This document shows positions 19,697 to 28,917 of a DNA stretch of 64,000 bases, one piece after another (position 1 is the stretch's first letter; each line of letters starts with the position of its first letter). The stretch spans positions 1 to 64,000 of the forward strand of contig QJYK01000276.1 in the NCBI GenBank assembly GCA_003248075.1, read 5' to 3'. Origin of the DNA: Gemmatimonadota bacterium. GTDB taxonomy: Bacteria > Gemmatimonadota > Gemmatimonadetes > Longimicrobiales > Gaopeijiaceae. Under the pieces are notes generated by a model, which saw only the letters and a program-made list of their open reading frames with translations, ran no database searches and was not told the DNA's origin. The translations under genes were made by a program, and so were the position numbers.

Positions 19697-20086
19697 ATGG
19701 ATGCGGAGACGTGGCATGGCCCGCACCGGCTGGGACGATGGGGAGAGCAGACGGCCGAGCGGCTCCTGGTGGGGAAGGGGTGGCGCGTGATCGCGCGCAA
19801 CCACCGATTCGGGCGCCGGGAGATCGACCTGATCGTGGTTCGCGACGGGGTCCTGGCGTTCGTGGAAGTGAAGACCCGGGCGGGCGAGGGATTCGGGGCG
19901 CCGGCCGACGCGGTGACTGCCCTGAAGCGCCGCGAGATCGAGGCCGTGGCCACCCACTTCCTCGCCCGCCGACCCGAATCGTGGACCGGGGTCAGGTTCG
20001 ACGTCGTGTCCATCATTCGTGACCCCGATTCGGACGACGTGCGCGTCGAGCACATCGAGGACGCCTGGCGACCGGGCTGGCCCTGA
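19697..20086 (+). CDS. yraN: YraN family (UPF0102) endonuclease-like protein
   Basis: 129 residues with the restriction-endonuclease-like core of the UPF0102 family: GRWGEQTAERLLVGKGWRVI, then NHRFGRREIDLIVVRDGVLAFVEVKTR, which holds the D...ExK catalytic pattern. The true function is unclear; a nuclease or Holliday-junction-related role has been suggested from the fold. ATG at 19697 follows aroF by 57 bases. Confidence 0.9.
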   Translation: MDAETWHGPHRLGRWGEQTAERLLVGKGWRVIARNHRFGRREIDLIVVRDGVLAFVEVKTRAGEGFGAPADAVTALKRREIEAVATHFLARRPESWTGVRFDVVSIIRDPDSDDVRVEHIEDAWRPGWP

Positions 20087-20099
20087 CCCGCGCACGGCG

Positions 20100-20128
20100 T
20101 TGACCCCTCCTGCGACCGCCGGTAGCTT
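20100..20128 (+). promoter_or_regulatory. Promoter of the SRP RNA gene
   Basis: TTGACC (20100-20105), 17-base spacer, TAGCTT (20123-20128). The -10 ends six bases before the expected 5' end of the SRP RNA, so the RNA boundary independently supports it. Confidence 0.65.
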
Positions 20129-20133
20129 CGTTG

Positions 20134-20231
20134 TGCCCCAGGTCCGCAGGGCGAGAGCCCGCGAAACCCGTCAGGACCCCGCAGGTAGCAGCGGTAAGTG
20201 TGGTGATCGTCGCTGCGGGTCGCCTGGGGCA
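20134..20231 (+). ncRNA. ffs: Small bacterial signal recognition particle RNA (4.5S RNA)
   Basis: Scaffold RNA that with Ffh targets membrane proteins to the translocon. The ends pair: TGCCCCAGG (20134-20142) with CCTGGGGCA (20223-20231), followed by seven T (20232-20238), giving a terminator-like end. The conserved apical/core segment GTCAGGACCCCGCAGGTAGC resembles the SRP domain IV sequence GTCAGG...GGAAGGAAGCAGC; the symmetric and asymmetric loops (GTCAGGACC and AGGTAGCAGC) are recognisable, and a GCGAGAGC hairpin precedes them. About 98 bases, the short form lacking an Alu domain. It sits just before dnaX, a common order. Confidence 0.9.
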
Positions 20232-20296
20232 TTTTTTTCGTCCTCGGGCGCCCAGGCTCAGGAGCGTGGGGTGCCCGTCCATACACGCGCCGGCCT

Positions 20297-21940
20297 TTGT
20301 CCCACACCGCGTTAGCCCGCAAGCACAGGCCGCGACGGTTCGACGACGTCGCGACGCAGGAGCATGTCTCCGAGACCTTGCGAAGAGCGGTAGCTACGAG
20401 CCGCGTCGGCCACGCGTACCTCTTCTGCGGCCCTCGCGGGGTGGGAAAGACCACCCTCGCCCGCGTCCTCGCGATGGCTCTGAACTGTCCCGAGCGGAGC
20501 CCCGAGGGCGAGCCGTGCGGCACATGTGAGAGCTGCAGCCGCATCTGGGGAGGCCACACGGCGCTCGACGTGGTCGAGATCGACGCGGCGTCGAATCGCG
20601 GTGTGGACGACGCACGGGACCTCCGTGAGCGCGCGATGTACGCCCCCTCGGAAGAGGGCCGCTACAAGGTCTATATCGTGGACGAGGCGCACATGCTCAC
20701 CCGGGAGGCCTGGAACGCCCTCCTGAAGATCCTGGAAGAGCCGCCGCCGAGAGTGATCTTCGTCTTCGCCACGACGGAGCCGCAGAAGATCCAGCAGTCG
20801 GCCGCACCGATCCTGTCCCGCTGCCAGCGGTTCGACTTCCGCCGGATCGGCGTTTCCGAGATCGTCCTGCGGTTGCAGAAGGTCCTCGAGCGGGAGGGGC
20901 TTGGCGCGCCCGAGGAGGCCCTGCGGATCATCGCCAGGAAGGCGGACGGGGGGATGCGGGACGCGCTCTCGATTCTCGACCAGGTCCTCTCGCTCACCGG
21001 GGGCGAGGTCGATGCGGAAGCGGTCCGTCGCGTGCTCGGACTGGTCGAGGAAGAGCGCTACCTGGAGCTGCTCGACATCCTCGCCGAGGGTGGTCACGGA
21101 GAGGTATTCGGTCTGGTGGAGCGGCTCATGGACGAGGGATACGACCTCGTCGAGTTCTACCATGGCCTGATGGATGTACTGCGCGTGGCGCTACGGATGC
21201 GGCTCTCGCCCGGGACGCCCGTGGACCTGCGTGCGGATCTCAGGGCGGAGTTCGAGCGACGCGCCCAGCGCTTCGCTCCCGGCGACCTCGTCCGCATGCT
21301 GTCGGCGGCGGCCGAGCTCGAGGCCAACGGGAGCCTGCGGAGGAGCGCCAGTCCCCGGGTGATCATCGAGATGCTCCTGCTGCGCCTGAGCTACCTGGAT
21401 CGGACCGTGGACCTCGAGGAGCTCCTTCGCGCGCTCGGGGGGGCGCCGGCGCCGACGGGGGGGGCCGGTGTCCCGCCAGCAGGTGCCGCCAGGGAGACGG
21501 AAGCGGCCGTCCTGGAGCCGGACCCCGGGAAGCCGCATTCCGGCGGCCGGCCCACCGTCGCGCCCGCGGAAACCCTCCAGGACGCCTGGGTCCGCTGGCT
21601 GGGCGAGGGCGTGGGGGTACCGCGCGGGTTGTCGCCGCTGCTTCGCTCCGCGACCTTGCGTGAGCTGGAGGGCGGGAGGGTCGAGCTCGCTCTGGCGCCA
21701 GGTCCCATCCACGAGCGTCTGAGCGAGCCGGGAGTGCTGGCCGCGATCTCCGAAGGCCTCGCTCCACATGTGGGACGGCGGGTGGAGTTCGTGGTCGTGG
21801 AAGAGGGACACGGCCCCTCGGAGGCGACGCAGCGGATCGGGCACGGCGAGGTGCGGCGGGACACGCTTCAGGAGCTGGTTCGCAAGGAACCCCGCCTCCA
21901 GCGGGCGGTAGAAGAACTCGACCTGGAACTGATGGATTGA
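20297..21940 (+). CDS. dnaX: DNA polymerase III subunits gamma and tau
   Basis: Clamp-loader ATPase of the replisome. The 547-residue protein starts SHTALARKHRPRRFDDV, matching the usual LARKWRP N-terminus, so TTG at 20297 is accepted. Visible: Walker A GPRGVGKTTLARVLA, four-Cys zinc site (CPERSPEGEPCGTCESC), Walker B VYIVDEAHML, sensor motif and LSRCQRFDF. A Pro/Gly/Ala linker (about 395-430) leads to a C-terminal domain III/tau-like region. No slippery A-run like that of E. coli was noticed. Upstream of the TTG lie only the ffs terminator and 58 bases. Confidence 0.95.
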   Translation: MSHTALARKHRPRRFDDVATQEHVSETLRRAVATSRVGHAYLFCGPRGVGKTTLARVLAMALNCPERSPEGEPCGTCESCSRIWGGHTALDVVEIDAASNRGVDDARDLRERAMYAPSEEGRYKVYIVDEAHMLTREAWNALLKILEEPPPRVIFVFATTEPQKIQQSAAPILSRCQRFDFRRIGVSEIVLRLQKVLEREGLGAPEEALRIIARKADGGMRDALSILDQVLSLTGGEVDAEAVRRVLGLVEEERYLELLDILAEGGHGEVFGLVERLMDEGYDLVEFYHGLMDVLRVALRMRLSPGTPVDLRADLRAEFERRAQRFAPGDLVRMLSAAAELEANGSLRRSASPRVIIEMLLLRLSYLDRTVDLEELLRALGGAPAPTGGAGVPPAGAARETEAAVLEPDPGKPHSGGRPTVAPAETLQDAWVRWLGEGVGVPRGLSPLLRSATLRELEGGRVELALAPGPIHERLSEPGVLAAISEGLAPHVGRRVEFVVVEEGHGPSEATQRIGHGEVRRDTLQELVRKEPRLQRAVEELDLELMD

Positions 21941-22009
21941 CGGCCCCACGGGTGCCGCCGGCCGCCAGCTGAGCGTGGGCCGGGGCACCCGTCTCGATCT
22001 GGAACCAGA

Positions 22010-22339
22010 ATGAACCCGAACCTCCAGCAGATCATGCAGCTCGGACAGCAGCTGCAGGCGAAGATGATCAAGCTCCAGGAGTCGCTGGACGCGCAGAAGA
22101 TCAGCGCCACCTCGGGCGGGGGAATGGTCACCGCCACCGTCGACGGCAAGGGCTCCCTCAAGCGCGTCCAGATCGATCCGACGTGCGTGGATCCCCGGGA
22201 TGTGGAGATGCTCGAGGATCTGGTGCTGGCCGCGGTCTCGGAGGCCCAGGCCAAGGCGCACAAGCACTACGAGGAGGAGATGCGCAAAGCCACCGGGGGG
22301 CTGCCGATGTCGTTGCCTGGCCTCAGCGGTCTCTTCTGA
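22010..22339 (+). CDS. ebfC: YbaB/EbfC family nucleoid-associated protein
   Basis: Small dimeric DNA-binding protein of 109 residues: NLQQIMQLGQQLQAKMIKLQE helix, then ATSGGGMVTATVDGKGSLKRVQID strands, then the second helix with EDLVLAAVSEAQAKAHKHYEEEM. The dnaX-ebfC-recR order is conserved in many bacteria. ATG at 22010, 69 bases after dnaX. Confidence 0.95.
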   Translation: MNPNLQQIMQLGQQLQAKMIKLQESLDAQKISATSGGGMVTATVDGKGSLKRVQIDPTCVDPRDVEMLEDLVLAAVSEAQAKAHKHYEEEMRKATGGLPMSLPGLSGLF

Positions 22340-22364
22340 TCGGCTTCGAGGCCGGAGAACTCCG

Positions 22365-22958
22365 GTGTCCGTGATCGACCGAGTCACCGGGGAGCTTTCG
22401 CGACTTCCCGGCATCGGCCCCAAGACCGCCTTGCGACTGGTCCACCACCTGATGAAGGCCCCGAAGGAAGAGTCGCGCAGGTTGTCGCGTGCGGTCGCGG
22501 AGCTCGCGGACAAGATTCGCCCGTGCGCGCGATGTGGGAACTTCTCGGAGCACGATCTCTGCGACATCTGCTCCAACCCCCGCCGGGATGCGAGCGTCCT
22601 GTGCGTCGTCGAGGAGGCCTTCGAGGTCGGGGCGATCGAGCGGACCGGCCAGTTCAGGGGTCTGTTCCACGTTCTGGGTGGGCGGTTGTCGCCCCTCGAT
22701 GGCATCGGCCCCGAGGAGCTCAATGTCGCCTCGCTGCTCGAGCGGGTCCGGACTGCCCAGGGGGCCGTCGTCGAGATCATCATCGCCACCAACGCGTCGG
22801 TGGAAGGCGAGGCCACCGCGGTGTATCTGGAGCAACTCGTGAGGCCCCTGGGCGTACGGGTCACGAGGCTCGCCCGGGGCATCCCGGTAGGAAGCGACCT
22901 CGAATACGTAGACGGGACGACGATCGCCGAGGCGCTCGCCGGTCGAAGGGAGATGTGA
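22365..22958 (+). CDS. recR: Recombination protein RecR
   Basis: Works with RecO and RecF to load RecA at gaps. The 197-residue protein has the helix-hairpin-helix ELSRLPGIGPKTALRLVHHL, the C4 zinc finger CARCGNFSEHDLCDIC, a Toprim domain (SVLCVVEEAFEVGAIERTG, FHVLGGRLSPLDGIGPEEL) and a degenerate Walker B region. GTG at 22365 is chosen because the conserved N-terminus begins there; the longer frame reaches into ebfC. Confidence 0.96.
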   Translation: MSVIDRVTGELSRLPGIGPKTALRLVHHLMKAPKEESRRLSRAVAELADKIRPCARCGNFSEHDLCDICSNPRRDASVLCVVEEAFEVGAIERTGQFRGLFHVLGGRLSPLDGIGPEELNVASLLERVRTAQGAVVEIIIATNASVEGEATAVYLEQLVRPLGVRVTRLARGIPVGSDLEYVDGTTIAEALAGRREM

Positions 22959-22959
22959 G

Positions 22960-23268
22960 GTGAACAGGAACGTCAGGCTCGCGGGCCTCATGGTATTGGC
23001 GGCAGCGGCAGGAGGTGCCCTGGCCGCTCTCCTCGTGCGTGACCAGATCACGAGGCACCGCCGCGACCTGTTCAGCCCCAACGCCCTCCGTCGCCTGGCG
23101 GCGCTCGGCCATATGGGCCGCGAGGAGGCGAGCGTGGACCATATCCGCCTGCTGCGGGACTTCATCGCCTGGGAGCCACGTAGGCTCCTCCGGGACCGGG
23201 CGCGGGCCATCGTGGGGCGCATGGTCGGAGAGGTGCGTGCCACCGATCCCGAGCTGGATCCGGCGTGA
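22960..23268 (+). CDS. Small membrane-anchored protein of unknown function
   Basis: 102 residues: N-terminal TM helix (LAGLMVLAAAAGGALAALLV, residues 7-26), then a positively charged helical cytoplasmic part (RDQITRHRRDLFSPNALRRLAALGHMGREE) with many Arg residues. GTG at 22960 follows the recR stop by one base, so the genes are probably co-transcribed. I do not recognise a family. It is not an MglB/roadblock protein, despite preceding mglA. Confidence 0.65.
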   Translation: MNRNVRLAGLMVLAAAAGGALAALLVRDQITRHRRDLFSPNALRRLAALGHMGREEASVDHIRLLRDFIAWEPRRLLRDRARAIVGRMVGEVRATDPELDPA

Positions 23269-23426
23269 TTCCGAGCTCCGCGGGCCGCGCGCCCGATCTT
23301 GCCCCCGAACGCGCCCACGCCGACTTTAGGGCCCGACCGTCGGGCCTCCCTCTCGGGCTGGGGAGTGGGGCCGACAATCTCGATGCCGAGACGAGTCTCG
23401 CCGTCCGATTGGAGCCCAGGTGCCGC

Positions 23427-23455
23427 TTCGACCGCCGCATACCCGGAGGTAGCGT
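23427..23455 (+). promoter_or_regulatory. Candidate promoter of mglA (leaderless spacing)
   Basis: TTCGAC (23427-23432), 17-base spacer, TAGCGT (23450-23455), then six bases and the ATG at 23462, so transcription would start at or next to the A of the start codon. A GGAGG at 23445-23449 overlaps the promoter and lies 12 bases from the ATG, which would be long for a ribosome-binding site. The rest of the 193-base gap shows only a short palindrome (23387-23400). Confidence 0.45.
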
Positions 23456-23461
23456 CGACCC

Positions 23462-24040
23462 ATGTCGATGATCAACTACGCCTCCCGGGAGATCAACTGC
23501 AAGATCGTCTACTACGGCACCGGGCTCGGTGGAAAGACCACCAACCTCGAGTACATCTACTCGAGGGTGAATCCGGAGACGAAAGGCAAGATGATCTCGC
23601 TCGCCACCGAGACCGAACGCACCCTCTTCTTCGACTTCCTGCCGATCGATCTCGGCGAGATTCGTGGCTTCAAGACCCGTTTCCACCTCTACACGGTGCC
23701 AGGACAGGTCTACTACAACGCCAGCCGTCGGCTCATTCTCAAGGGCGTGGACGGCATCGTGTTCGTAGCGGATTCGCAGGCGGCGCGCGCGGAGGCCAAC
23801 ATCGAGTCCATGCACAATCTCTACGAAAACCTGGAGACGTACGGGTACGATCTCGAGACCATTCCTTTCGCCATCCAGTACAACAAGCGTGATCTCGAGG
23901 GCATCGTTCCCGTGGAGGACCTCCGCGCCCAGATCAATCCGCTCGGGGTGCCGGACTTCGAGGGAGTCGCGATCGAGGGCAGCGGGGTCTTCGAGACCCT
24001 CTCGGTCGTGAGCAAGATGGTCGTGAAGACTCTCTCCTAG
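23462..24040 (+). CDS. mglA: MglA-type small Ras-like GTPase
   Basis: MglA controls cell polarity and motility in Myxococcus and relatives; in non-gliding bacteria the role is unclear. The 192-residue protein has P-loop [15 protein letters not shown], the G3 region [20 protein letters not shown] with the Thr characteristic of MglA in place of Asp, and the G4 NKRD. C-terminal ends at [11 protein letters not shown]. No MglB (roadblock GAP) gene is adjacent. pgsA follows nine bases after the stop. Confidence 0.95.
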   Translation: MSMINYASREINCKIVYYGTGLGGKTTNLEYIYSRVNPETKGKMISLATETERTLFFDFLPIDLGEIRGFKTRFHLYTVPGQVYYNASRRLILKGVDGIVFVADSQAARAEANIESMHNLYENLETYGYDLETIPFAIQYNKRDLEGIVPVEDLRAQINPLGVPDFEGVAIEGSGVFETLSVVSKMVVKTLS

Positions 24041-24049
24041 GGCATCGCC

Positions 24050-24697
24050 GTGCTCGGGAGCCGAATCACCCTCCCCAATCTCATCACGATCGCGCGGATC
24101 GGGGTGTGCCCCGCGATCTTCTTCCTGGCGCTCTCCGCCAGCGTTCCGGGGCGCCTCTGGGCGTTCGTGCTCTTCGTCGTGGCGGGCCTGTCCGACGTCT
24201 GGGACGGGTACCTCGCCCGGCGGTACGACTGGATCACGGACGTGGGCAAGCTGCTCGACCCACTCGCGGACAAGCTTCTCCTGGTCGCGACGTTTGTACC
24301 GTTCTATCTGCTGTCCCACTCCGACGACCCTGTCGGGCGGATCCCGTGGTGGGGGCCTCTGCCCGCCTGGGTGGTTCTGGTCATCTTCGGCCGAGAGCTG
24401 CTGATCACCCTGTTCAGGAGCTACGCCATGCGCCGCGGCGTGGTGATCGCGGCGGGCCTGACGGGGAAGAGAAAAGCTCTCCTGCAGGCGCTCTTCTCCG
24501 GCGGCCTCCTGCTCTGGTATCCCCTTCGGATGACCGCACGGACCCGCGGTTGGGAGGGAGCGGCGGCGTGGGAGGCGTGGGCGACCTTCCACGGAGGATG
24601 GGTGGCCGTCACGCTCGCGCTCGCCCTGCTGCTGACGATCTATTCGATGCTGGACTACCTGTGGCGCTACCGGTCGGTCCTCGGCTTCCGCAGCTGA
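24050..24697 (+). CDS. pgsA: CDP-diacylglycerol-glycerol-3-phosphate 3-phosphatidyltransferase
   Basis: Integral membrane enzyme making phosphatidylglycerol phosphate. 215 residues with several TM helices and the CDP-alcohol phosphotransferase motif D-G-x2-A-R-x8-G-x3-D-x3-D, seen as DGYLARRYDWITDVGKLLDP followed by LADK. N-terminal LPNLITIARIGVCP is typical of PgsA. GTG at 24050 is nine bases after mglA and cinA follows 13 bases after its stop: a mglA-pgsA-cinA unit. Confidence 0.92.
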   Translation: MLGSRITLPNLITIARIGVCPAIFFLALSASVPGRLWAFVLFVVAGLSDVWDGYLARRYDWITDVGKLLDPLADKLLLVATFVPFYLLSHSDDPVGRIPWWGPLPAWVVLVIFGRELLITLFRSYAMRRGVVIAAGLTGKRKALLQALFSGGLLLWYPLRMTARTRGWEGAAAWEAWATFHGGWVAVTLALALLLTIYSMLDYLWRYRSVLGFRS

Positions 24698-24710
24698 GCG
24701 CAGAGGGGTC

Positions 24711-26009
24711 GTGATCCCCCTGTCCGGGTCGGTGCGCGCCGCCATCGTCGCCGTCGGCGATGAGCTCCTCCTGGGCCACACCGTCGACACCAACGCGGCC
24801 TGGCTGGGCCTCGAGCTCGGAACCCGCGGGGTGCTCGTGGTCCGCCGCTACACGGTCTCGGACGAGAGCGAGGAGATCGCCTGGGCCGTGCGTGACGCCA
24901 TGCGCGTCGCCGAGCTGGTGGTCGTGTCCGGTGGCCTGGGGCCGACGCCAGACGACGTCACCCGGGATGCCGTGGCCGACCTCCTCGGTCGTCCGCTGCA
25001 AACGGATCCCGACGTCCTCGAGTCGATCCGGGTGCGCTTCCTCGAGGCAGGGATGCAGGAGCTCCCGGAGCCGAACAAGAGGGTGGCTCAGGTCCCGGAG
25101 GGCGCGCTCAAGCTTCCGAACCCGGTCGGGACCGCACCCGGGCTGGTCCTCGAGACCCCCGAGTCCCTGGTGGTTCTCCTGCCCGGGGTGCCCCGCGAAC
25201 TGCGATCGATCGTCGACGGGTCCTTCGACGAGCTCCTGGCCCGGCGCTTCTCGGAGCACCTACCGCCGACCTGCTCCCGGACGGTGCACACGAGTGGTAT
25301 CCCCGAGTCGCTCCTGGCTCAGCAGGTGCGAGGCCAGCTTCCCGAGGGCGCCGGAGTCGTGACTCTGGCCTTCCTGCCGGATGTGCGCGGTGTCGATCTG
25401 CGCTTCACGGTGACCAGCATGGAGCCCGCGGAGGCCGAGCGCCGCTTCGACGAGCTGGAACGACGGCTCGAGCCGGTGCTGGAGCCCTGGCGCTTCTACG
25501 CGAAGCGGGGCGACCTCGCTGAGGCCGTGGTGGAAGCGCTGCGTGCACGGTCGGCCGACCTGTCGGTGGCGGAGAGCTGTACGGGGGGTCTTGTCGCGAA
25601 GCGTCTCACCGACGTCCCGGGCGCGTCGGACGTCTTTCGGGGGGGCATCGTGGCGTATTCGAACGAAGCGAAGATCCGCCATCTGGGTGTGGATGCCGTC
25701 ACCCTCGAGGAGCATGGCGCCGTCTCGGCGCCCGTCGCCGAGGCGATGGCCGCAGGTGCGGCTCGCGTGTTCGAGACGGGGGCCGGGATCGGCGTCACCG
25801 GGGTGGCGGGTCCGGGTGGCGGAAGCGCGGAGAAGCCGGTGGGCACGGTATGGTACGCGGCGTGGTTCCAGGACCGGGTCGCCGTTCGCGGCGAGCGTTT
25901 CCCCGGTGACCGGGAGGCGGTCCGTGAGCGGTCGGCTCAGGCCGCTCTCCTGCTCCTGCTTCGGCTGCTCGAGGGTCGAGCCACGTATCAGGGCCCGCCT
26001 CGGGGCTGA
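24711..26009 (+). CDS. cinA: CinA: nicotinamide-nucleotide amidohydrolase/competence-damage protein
   Basis: 432 residues with both usual domains: N-terminal MoCF-binding-like domain (AAIVAVGDELLLGHTVDTNAAWL, VVSGGLGPTPDDVTRDAVAD) and the C-terminal amidohydrolase domain (LSVAESCTGGLVAKRLTDVPGAS, FRGGIVAYSNEAKI, GVTGVAGPGGG, VGTVWYA). The C-terminal domain of homologues removes the amide from NMN in pyridine nucleotide salvage. GTG at 24711 is the first plausible start; conserved sequence begins nine codons later. Confidence 0.93.
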   Translation: MIPLSGSVRAAIVAVGDELLLGHTVDTNAAWLGLELGTRGVLVVRRYTVSDESEEIAWAVRDAMRVAELVVVSGGLGPTPDDVTRDAVADLLGRPLQTDPDVLESIRVRFLEAGMQELPEPNKRVAQVPEGALKLPNPVGTAPGLVLETPESLVVLLPGVPRELRSIVDGSFDELLARRFSEHLPPTCSRTVHTSGIPESLLAQQVRGQLPEGAGVVTLAFLPDVRGVDLRFTVTSMEPAEAERRFDELERRLEPVLEPWRFYAKRGDLAEAVVEALRARSADLSVAESCTGGLVAKRLTDVPGASDVFRGGIVAYSNEAKIRHLGVDAVTLEEHGAVSAPVAEAMAAGAARVFETGAGIGVTGVAGPGGGSAEKPVGTVWYAAWFQDRVAVRGERFPGDREAVRERSAQAALLLLLRLLEGRATYQGPPRG

Positions 26010-26035
26010 ACGAACCGGTGCTTCCGTGGTATCTT
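26006..26035 (+). promoter_or_regulatory. Candidate promoter of grpE-dnaJ
   Basis: CTGAAC (26006-26011), 18-base spacer, TATCTT (26030-26035), with a predicted start near 26042 and a 54-base leader. No CIRCE inverted repeat was seen, so HrcA control is not indicated here. Confidence 0.4.
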
Positions 26036-26095
26036 GAGCGTTCGACGCCCGAACCGATGTGGGACACCGCCGCCCGCCCCTGACGAAACAGACCC

Positions 26096-26713
26096 ATGAG
26101 CGAATCAGCACCGAACGCCGAAGACGTGAGCACCGTCGGAGATACCTCAGAGGAGGGCGAGCCCGAAGCCTTCGGCGACGAGGGCACTCCGGGGGTCACC
26201 GACGTGGAGGACGAGGTCCTGGACGAGTTGGCCGAGGGACTGGAGGGGTCCCTTGATGCCGAGCTCGTGGCCCTGCGCGATGAGTTCGAGGCCCTCAACG
26301 ATCGGCACCTGCGGCTTGCCGCCGAGTTCAACAACTACCGACGTCGCGTGGAGGCGGAGCGACTCGAAAGCTGGTCGCGCGCTCAGGCCGACCTGGTGGG
26401 TCGGTTTCTGGACGTCCTCGACGATCTCCAGAGGGTCGCCGGACTGGACCTGACCAACGCCACGGTCGAGGGGATCATGGAGGGGATCGATCTGGTCGAG
26501 CGCAAGTTCGTGCGGGTGCTCTCCGACGCCGGGATCGAGATCATCGACCCGTCTGGCGAGGCGTTCGATCCCTCCCGCATGGAGGCGGTGATGCGCGTCG
26601 AGGCCGAAAGCGAGGCGGACGACGACAGGGTCGCGCAGGTACTCCAGAAGGGGTACGCCCTCAAGGGTCACCTGGTGCGCCCCGCGAGGGTGAGCGTCCA
26701 CAAGCACGGCTGA
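26096..26713 (+). CDS. grpE: Nucleotide exchange factor GrpE
   Basis: Releases ADP from DnaK. 205 residues: an acidic, poorly conserved N-terminal extension (1-60), the long dimerisation helix ([25 protein letters not shown]), then the beta-wing head ([43 protein letters not shown]). ATG at 26096 gives the complete acidic leader. dnaJ starts 17 bases after the stop. dnaK is not in the window. Confidence 0.95.
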   Translation: MSESAPNAEDVSTVGDTSEEGEPEAFGDEGTPGVTDVEDEVLDELAEGLEGSLDAELVALRDEFEALNDRHLRLAAEFNNYRRRVEAERLESWSRAQADLVGRFLDVLDDLQRVAGLDLTNATVEGIMEGIDLVERKFVRVLSDAGIEIIDPSGEAFDPSRMEAVMRVEAESEADDDRVAQVLQKGYALKGHLVRPARVSVHKHG

Positions 26714-26729
26714 CTCGAGCGCGACCACG

Positions 26730-27857
26730 ATGGCAGCCGCGAAGAAGGACTTCTACGAGACCCTCGGGGTGCCGGAGAAGGCGAGCCAGGAGGACATCAA
26801 GAAGGCCTACCGGAAGCTGGCGAAGCAGCATCACCCCGACGCCAACCCGGGAGATGGCGCGGCGGCCGAGCGGTTCAAGGAGATCGGCGAGGCGTATTCG
26901 GTCCTGTCGGATCCGGCGAAGCGCAAGCAGTACGACCAGATGCGCAAGCTCGGTGCCTTCGGGTTCGGCCGCGGGGGGCCCGAGCGGACCGCGCGTCCCG
27001 GTGGCGGCTTCCAGGCCGAGCCGGGAGTCTCCTTCGAGGATCTGCAGGGCGGCTTCGGCAGCTTCTCGGACCTCTTCAGCTCCCTCTTCGACCTGGGCAA
27101 GAAAGGGTCCGGTCCCCAGCGCAAGCGTGAGCCCGCCCGGGGCCAACACGTCGAGTACGTCGTGGAGGTTCCGTTCCTGACCGCAGCCCGCGGTGGGAAG
27201 CTGCCGATCGAGGTGGCGATCACGGAGGACTGTGCCACCTGCGGCGGGGACGGGGCGAAGCCGGGCACGCCCCTGCGGACGTGCAAGGAGTGCGGTGGCT
27301 CGGGGACGGTCTCCTTCGGCCAGGGAGGGTTCGCCGTGAAACGACCGTGCCCGGCCTGCTTCGGCCGCGGCAAGCTCCCCGAGACCCCCTGCGCCTCGTG
27401 CGAGGGACGTGGGACGGTGCGACAGCGTCGCAAGATCGTCATCAACGTCCAGCCCGGGGTGGAGACCGGGTCGCGCGTGCGGCTCTCCGGTCAGGGGGAG
27501 CGGGGGAAGGGAGGGGGGCCGGCCGGAGACCTGATCATCACCTTCAAGGCGATGCCGCACAGGTTCTTCCGCCGAGAGGGGCTGGACATCCACGTCACCG
27601 TCCCGATCAACATCGTCCAGGCGACGCTCGGCTCGAAGATCCGCGTGAGCACGATCCGGGGGAAGAAGGTCGTTCTGCGTATCCCGGCGGGCACCCAGAC
27701 CGGTACCAAGTTCCGTATCCGCGGTCAGGGCATCGAGAAGGGCGATCGGACCGGAGACCAATACGTCGAGGTCAGGGTCGAGGTGCCGGATCGGCTGTCC
27801 GACGAGGAGCAGAAGGCGATGGAAGAGTTTGCGGAGGCCTCCGGCCTGAAGCACTGA
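26730..27857 (+). CDS. dnaJ: Chaperone DnaJ
   Basis: Type I J-protein partner of DnaK, 375 residues. The J domain (1-70) carries HPD in [10 protein letters not shown], followed by a Gly/Phe-rich region (75-130). Four zinc-binding CxxC repeats follow: [22 protein letters not shown] and CASCEGRG. The C-terminal substrate-binding domains contain [19 protein letters not shown] and [11 protein letters not shown]. The last 86 bases overlap the convergent mnmA frame on the other strand. Confidence 0.97.
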   Translation: MAAAKKDFYETLGVPEKASQEDIKKAYRKLAKQHHPDANPGDGAAAERFKEIGEAYSVLSDPAKRKQYDQMRKLGAFGFGRGGPERTARPGGGFQAEPGVSFEDLQGGFGSFSDLFSSLFDLGKKGSGPQRKREPARGQHVEYVVEVPFLTAARGGKLPIEVAITEDCATCGGDGAKPGTPLRTCKECGGSGTVSFGQGGFAVKRPCPACFGRGKLPETPCASCEGRGTVRQRRKIVINVQPGVETGSRVRLSGQGERGKGGGPAGDLIITFKAMPHRFFRREGLDIHVTVPINIVQATLGSKIRVSTIRGKKVVLRIPAGTQTGTKFRIRGQGIEKGDRTGDQYVEVRVEVPDRLSDEEQKAMEEFAEASGLKH

Positions 27858-28917
27858 GGATCCGTCCGCCGCCGAGGACCCGCTCTCCGTCGAAGACCAC
27901 CGCCGACTGGCCGGGTGTGACGGCCGCCACCGGGTGGGCGAGCTCCAGGGTCAACGACCCGCCCGCTTCGATCACCACGCCGTCGACCTCGGGTGCGCGG
28001 TGGCGGAGCTGCACGCCGACGCGGTCTCCCACCTTCGGCTCGGCCGAAAGCCAGTTCAACTCGCTGAGGGTCACACGATCGCGACCCAGGGCGTCGCGGG
28101 GGCCGACCACGACCTCGCGAGTTTCCGGCCGGATCTCGAGCACGAACATCGGCTCCACGAAACCGCCGCCGAGCCCCTTCCGTTGACCCACCGTGAAGCC
28201 GGCGTAGCCCCGGTGCTCCCCGAGGATATCGCCGTTCACGTCGACCAGCGGGCCCGACTCCAGGGCGGGGTGCCGGGGTCCGAGTCGCTTCACCAGGAGG
28301 TCCCGGTAGTCCCCGGTGGGGACGAAGCAGATCTCCTGGGACTCGGGCTTGTCCGCCGTGGCCAGCCGGAGCGCTCTGGCCCTGGCCCGCACCTCGGGCT
28401 TGGTCAACGCCCCCAATGGAAAGTGCAGTCGCGGAAGGAGCCCTGGCGGGAGGCCCCAGAGGAAGTAGCTCTGGTCCTTGTCCCGGTCGACTGCCCGCAG
28501 CAGGACCGACCCGTCCGGCTCGTGCAGGGCCCGGGCGTAGTGCCCGGACGCGATCGTGTCGCAGCCCAGGGCGCGCCCCCGGTCCAACAGGCCCCCGAAC
28601 TTCGTATACCCGTTGCAGCGCACGCACGGGTTGGGTGTTCGCCCGACGGCGTACTCGGCGACGAAGTCCTCGATGACGTCACGCTCGAAGTCCTCCTCGA
28701 CGTCGAACACGAAGTGGGGGATGCCCAGCGAGACGGCCACCCTGCGGGCGTCGGCGATCCCATCCAGCCCGCAGCACGTCTTCCCGTGGCCCGGCGTCGC
28801 CGAGTAGCAGAAGGTCTTCATGGTCACGCCGACCACGTCGTGCCCCTGCTCCACGAGGAGGGCCGCGGCAAGCGAGGAGTCCACGCCCCCGGACATGGCG
28901 ACGAGAACGCGACTCAT
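27772..28917 (-). CDS. mnmA: tRNA 2-thiouridylase MnmA
   Basis: Adds sulfur to U34 of Lys, Glu and Gln tRNAs. 381 residues: PP-loop [20 protein letters not shown], the first catalytic Cys in TPNPCVRCN, the second in SQEICFVP, and the family segments [16 protein letters not shown] and [11 protein letters not shown]. The conserved protein ends around GGGRILSAS; beyond it a 20-25-residue Pro/Arg-rich tail is translated from sequence complementary to the end of dnaJ. ATG at 28917 overlaps the iscS stop by four bases, so the sulfur donor and acceptor genes are co-translated. Confidence 0.95.
   Translation of the reverse strand: MSRVLVAMSGGVDSSLAAALLVEQGHDVVGVTMKTFCYSATPGHGKTCCGLDGIADARRVAVSLGIPHFVFDVEEDFERDVIEDFVAEYAVGRTPNPCVRCNGYTKFGGLLDRGRALGCDTIASGHYARALHEPDGSVLLRAVDRDKDQSYFLWGLPPGLLPRLHFPLGALTKPEVRARARALRLATADKPESQEICFVPTGDYRDLLVKRLGPRHPALESGPLVDVNGDILGEHRGYAGFTVGQRKGLGGGFVEPMFVLEIRPETREVVVGPRDALGRDRVTLSELNWLSAEPKVGDRVGVQLRHRAPEVDGVVIEAGGSLTLELAHPVAAVTPGQSAVVFDGERVLGGGRILSASGRRPPQTLPSPSAPRRTADPAPRP

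Noticed and set aside
26010-26095. CIRCE element before grpE
   Set aside because: No TTAGCACTC-N9-GAGTGCTAA-like repeat found.
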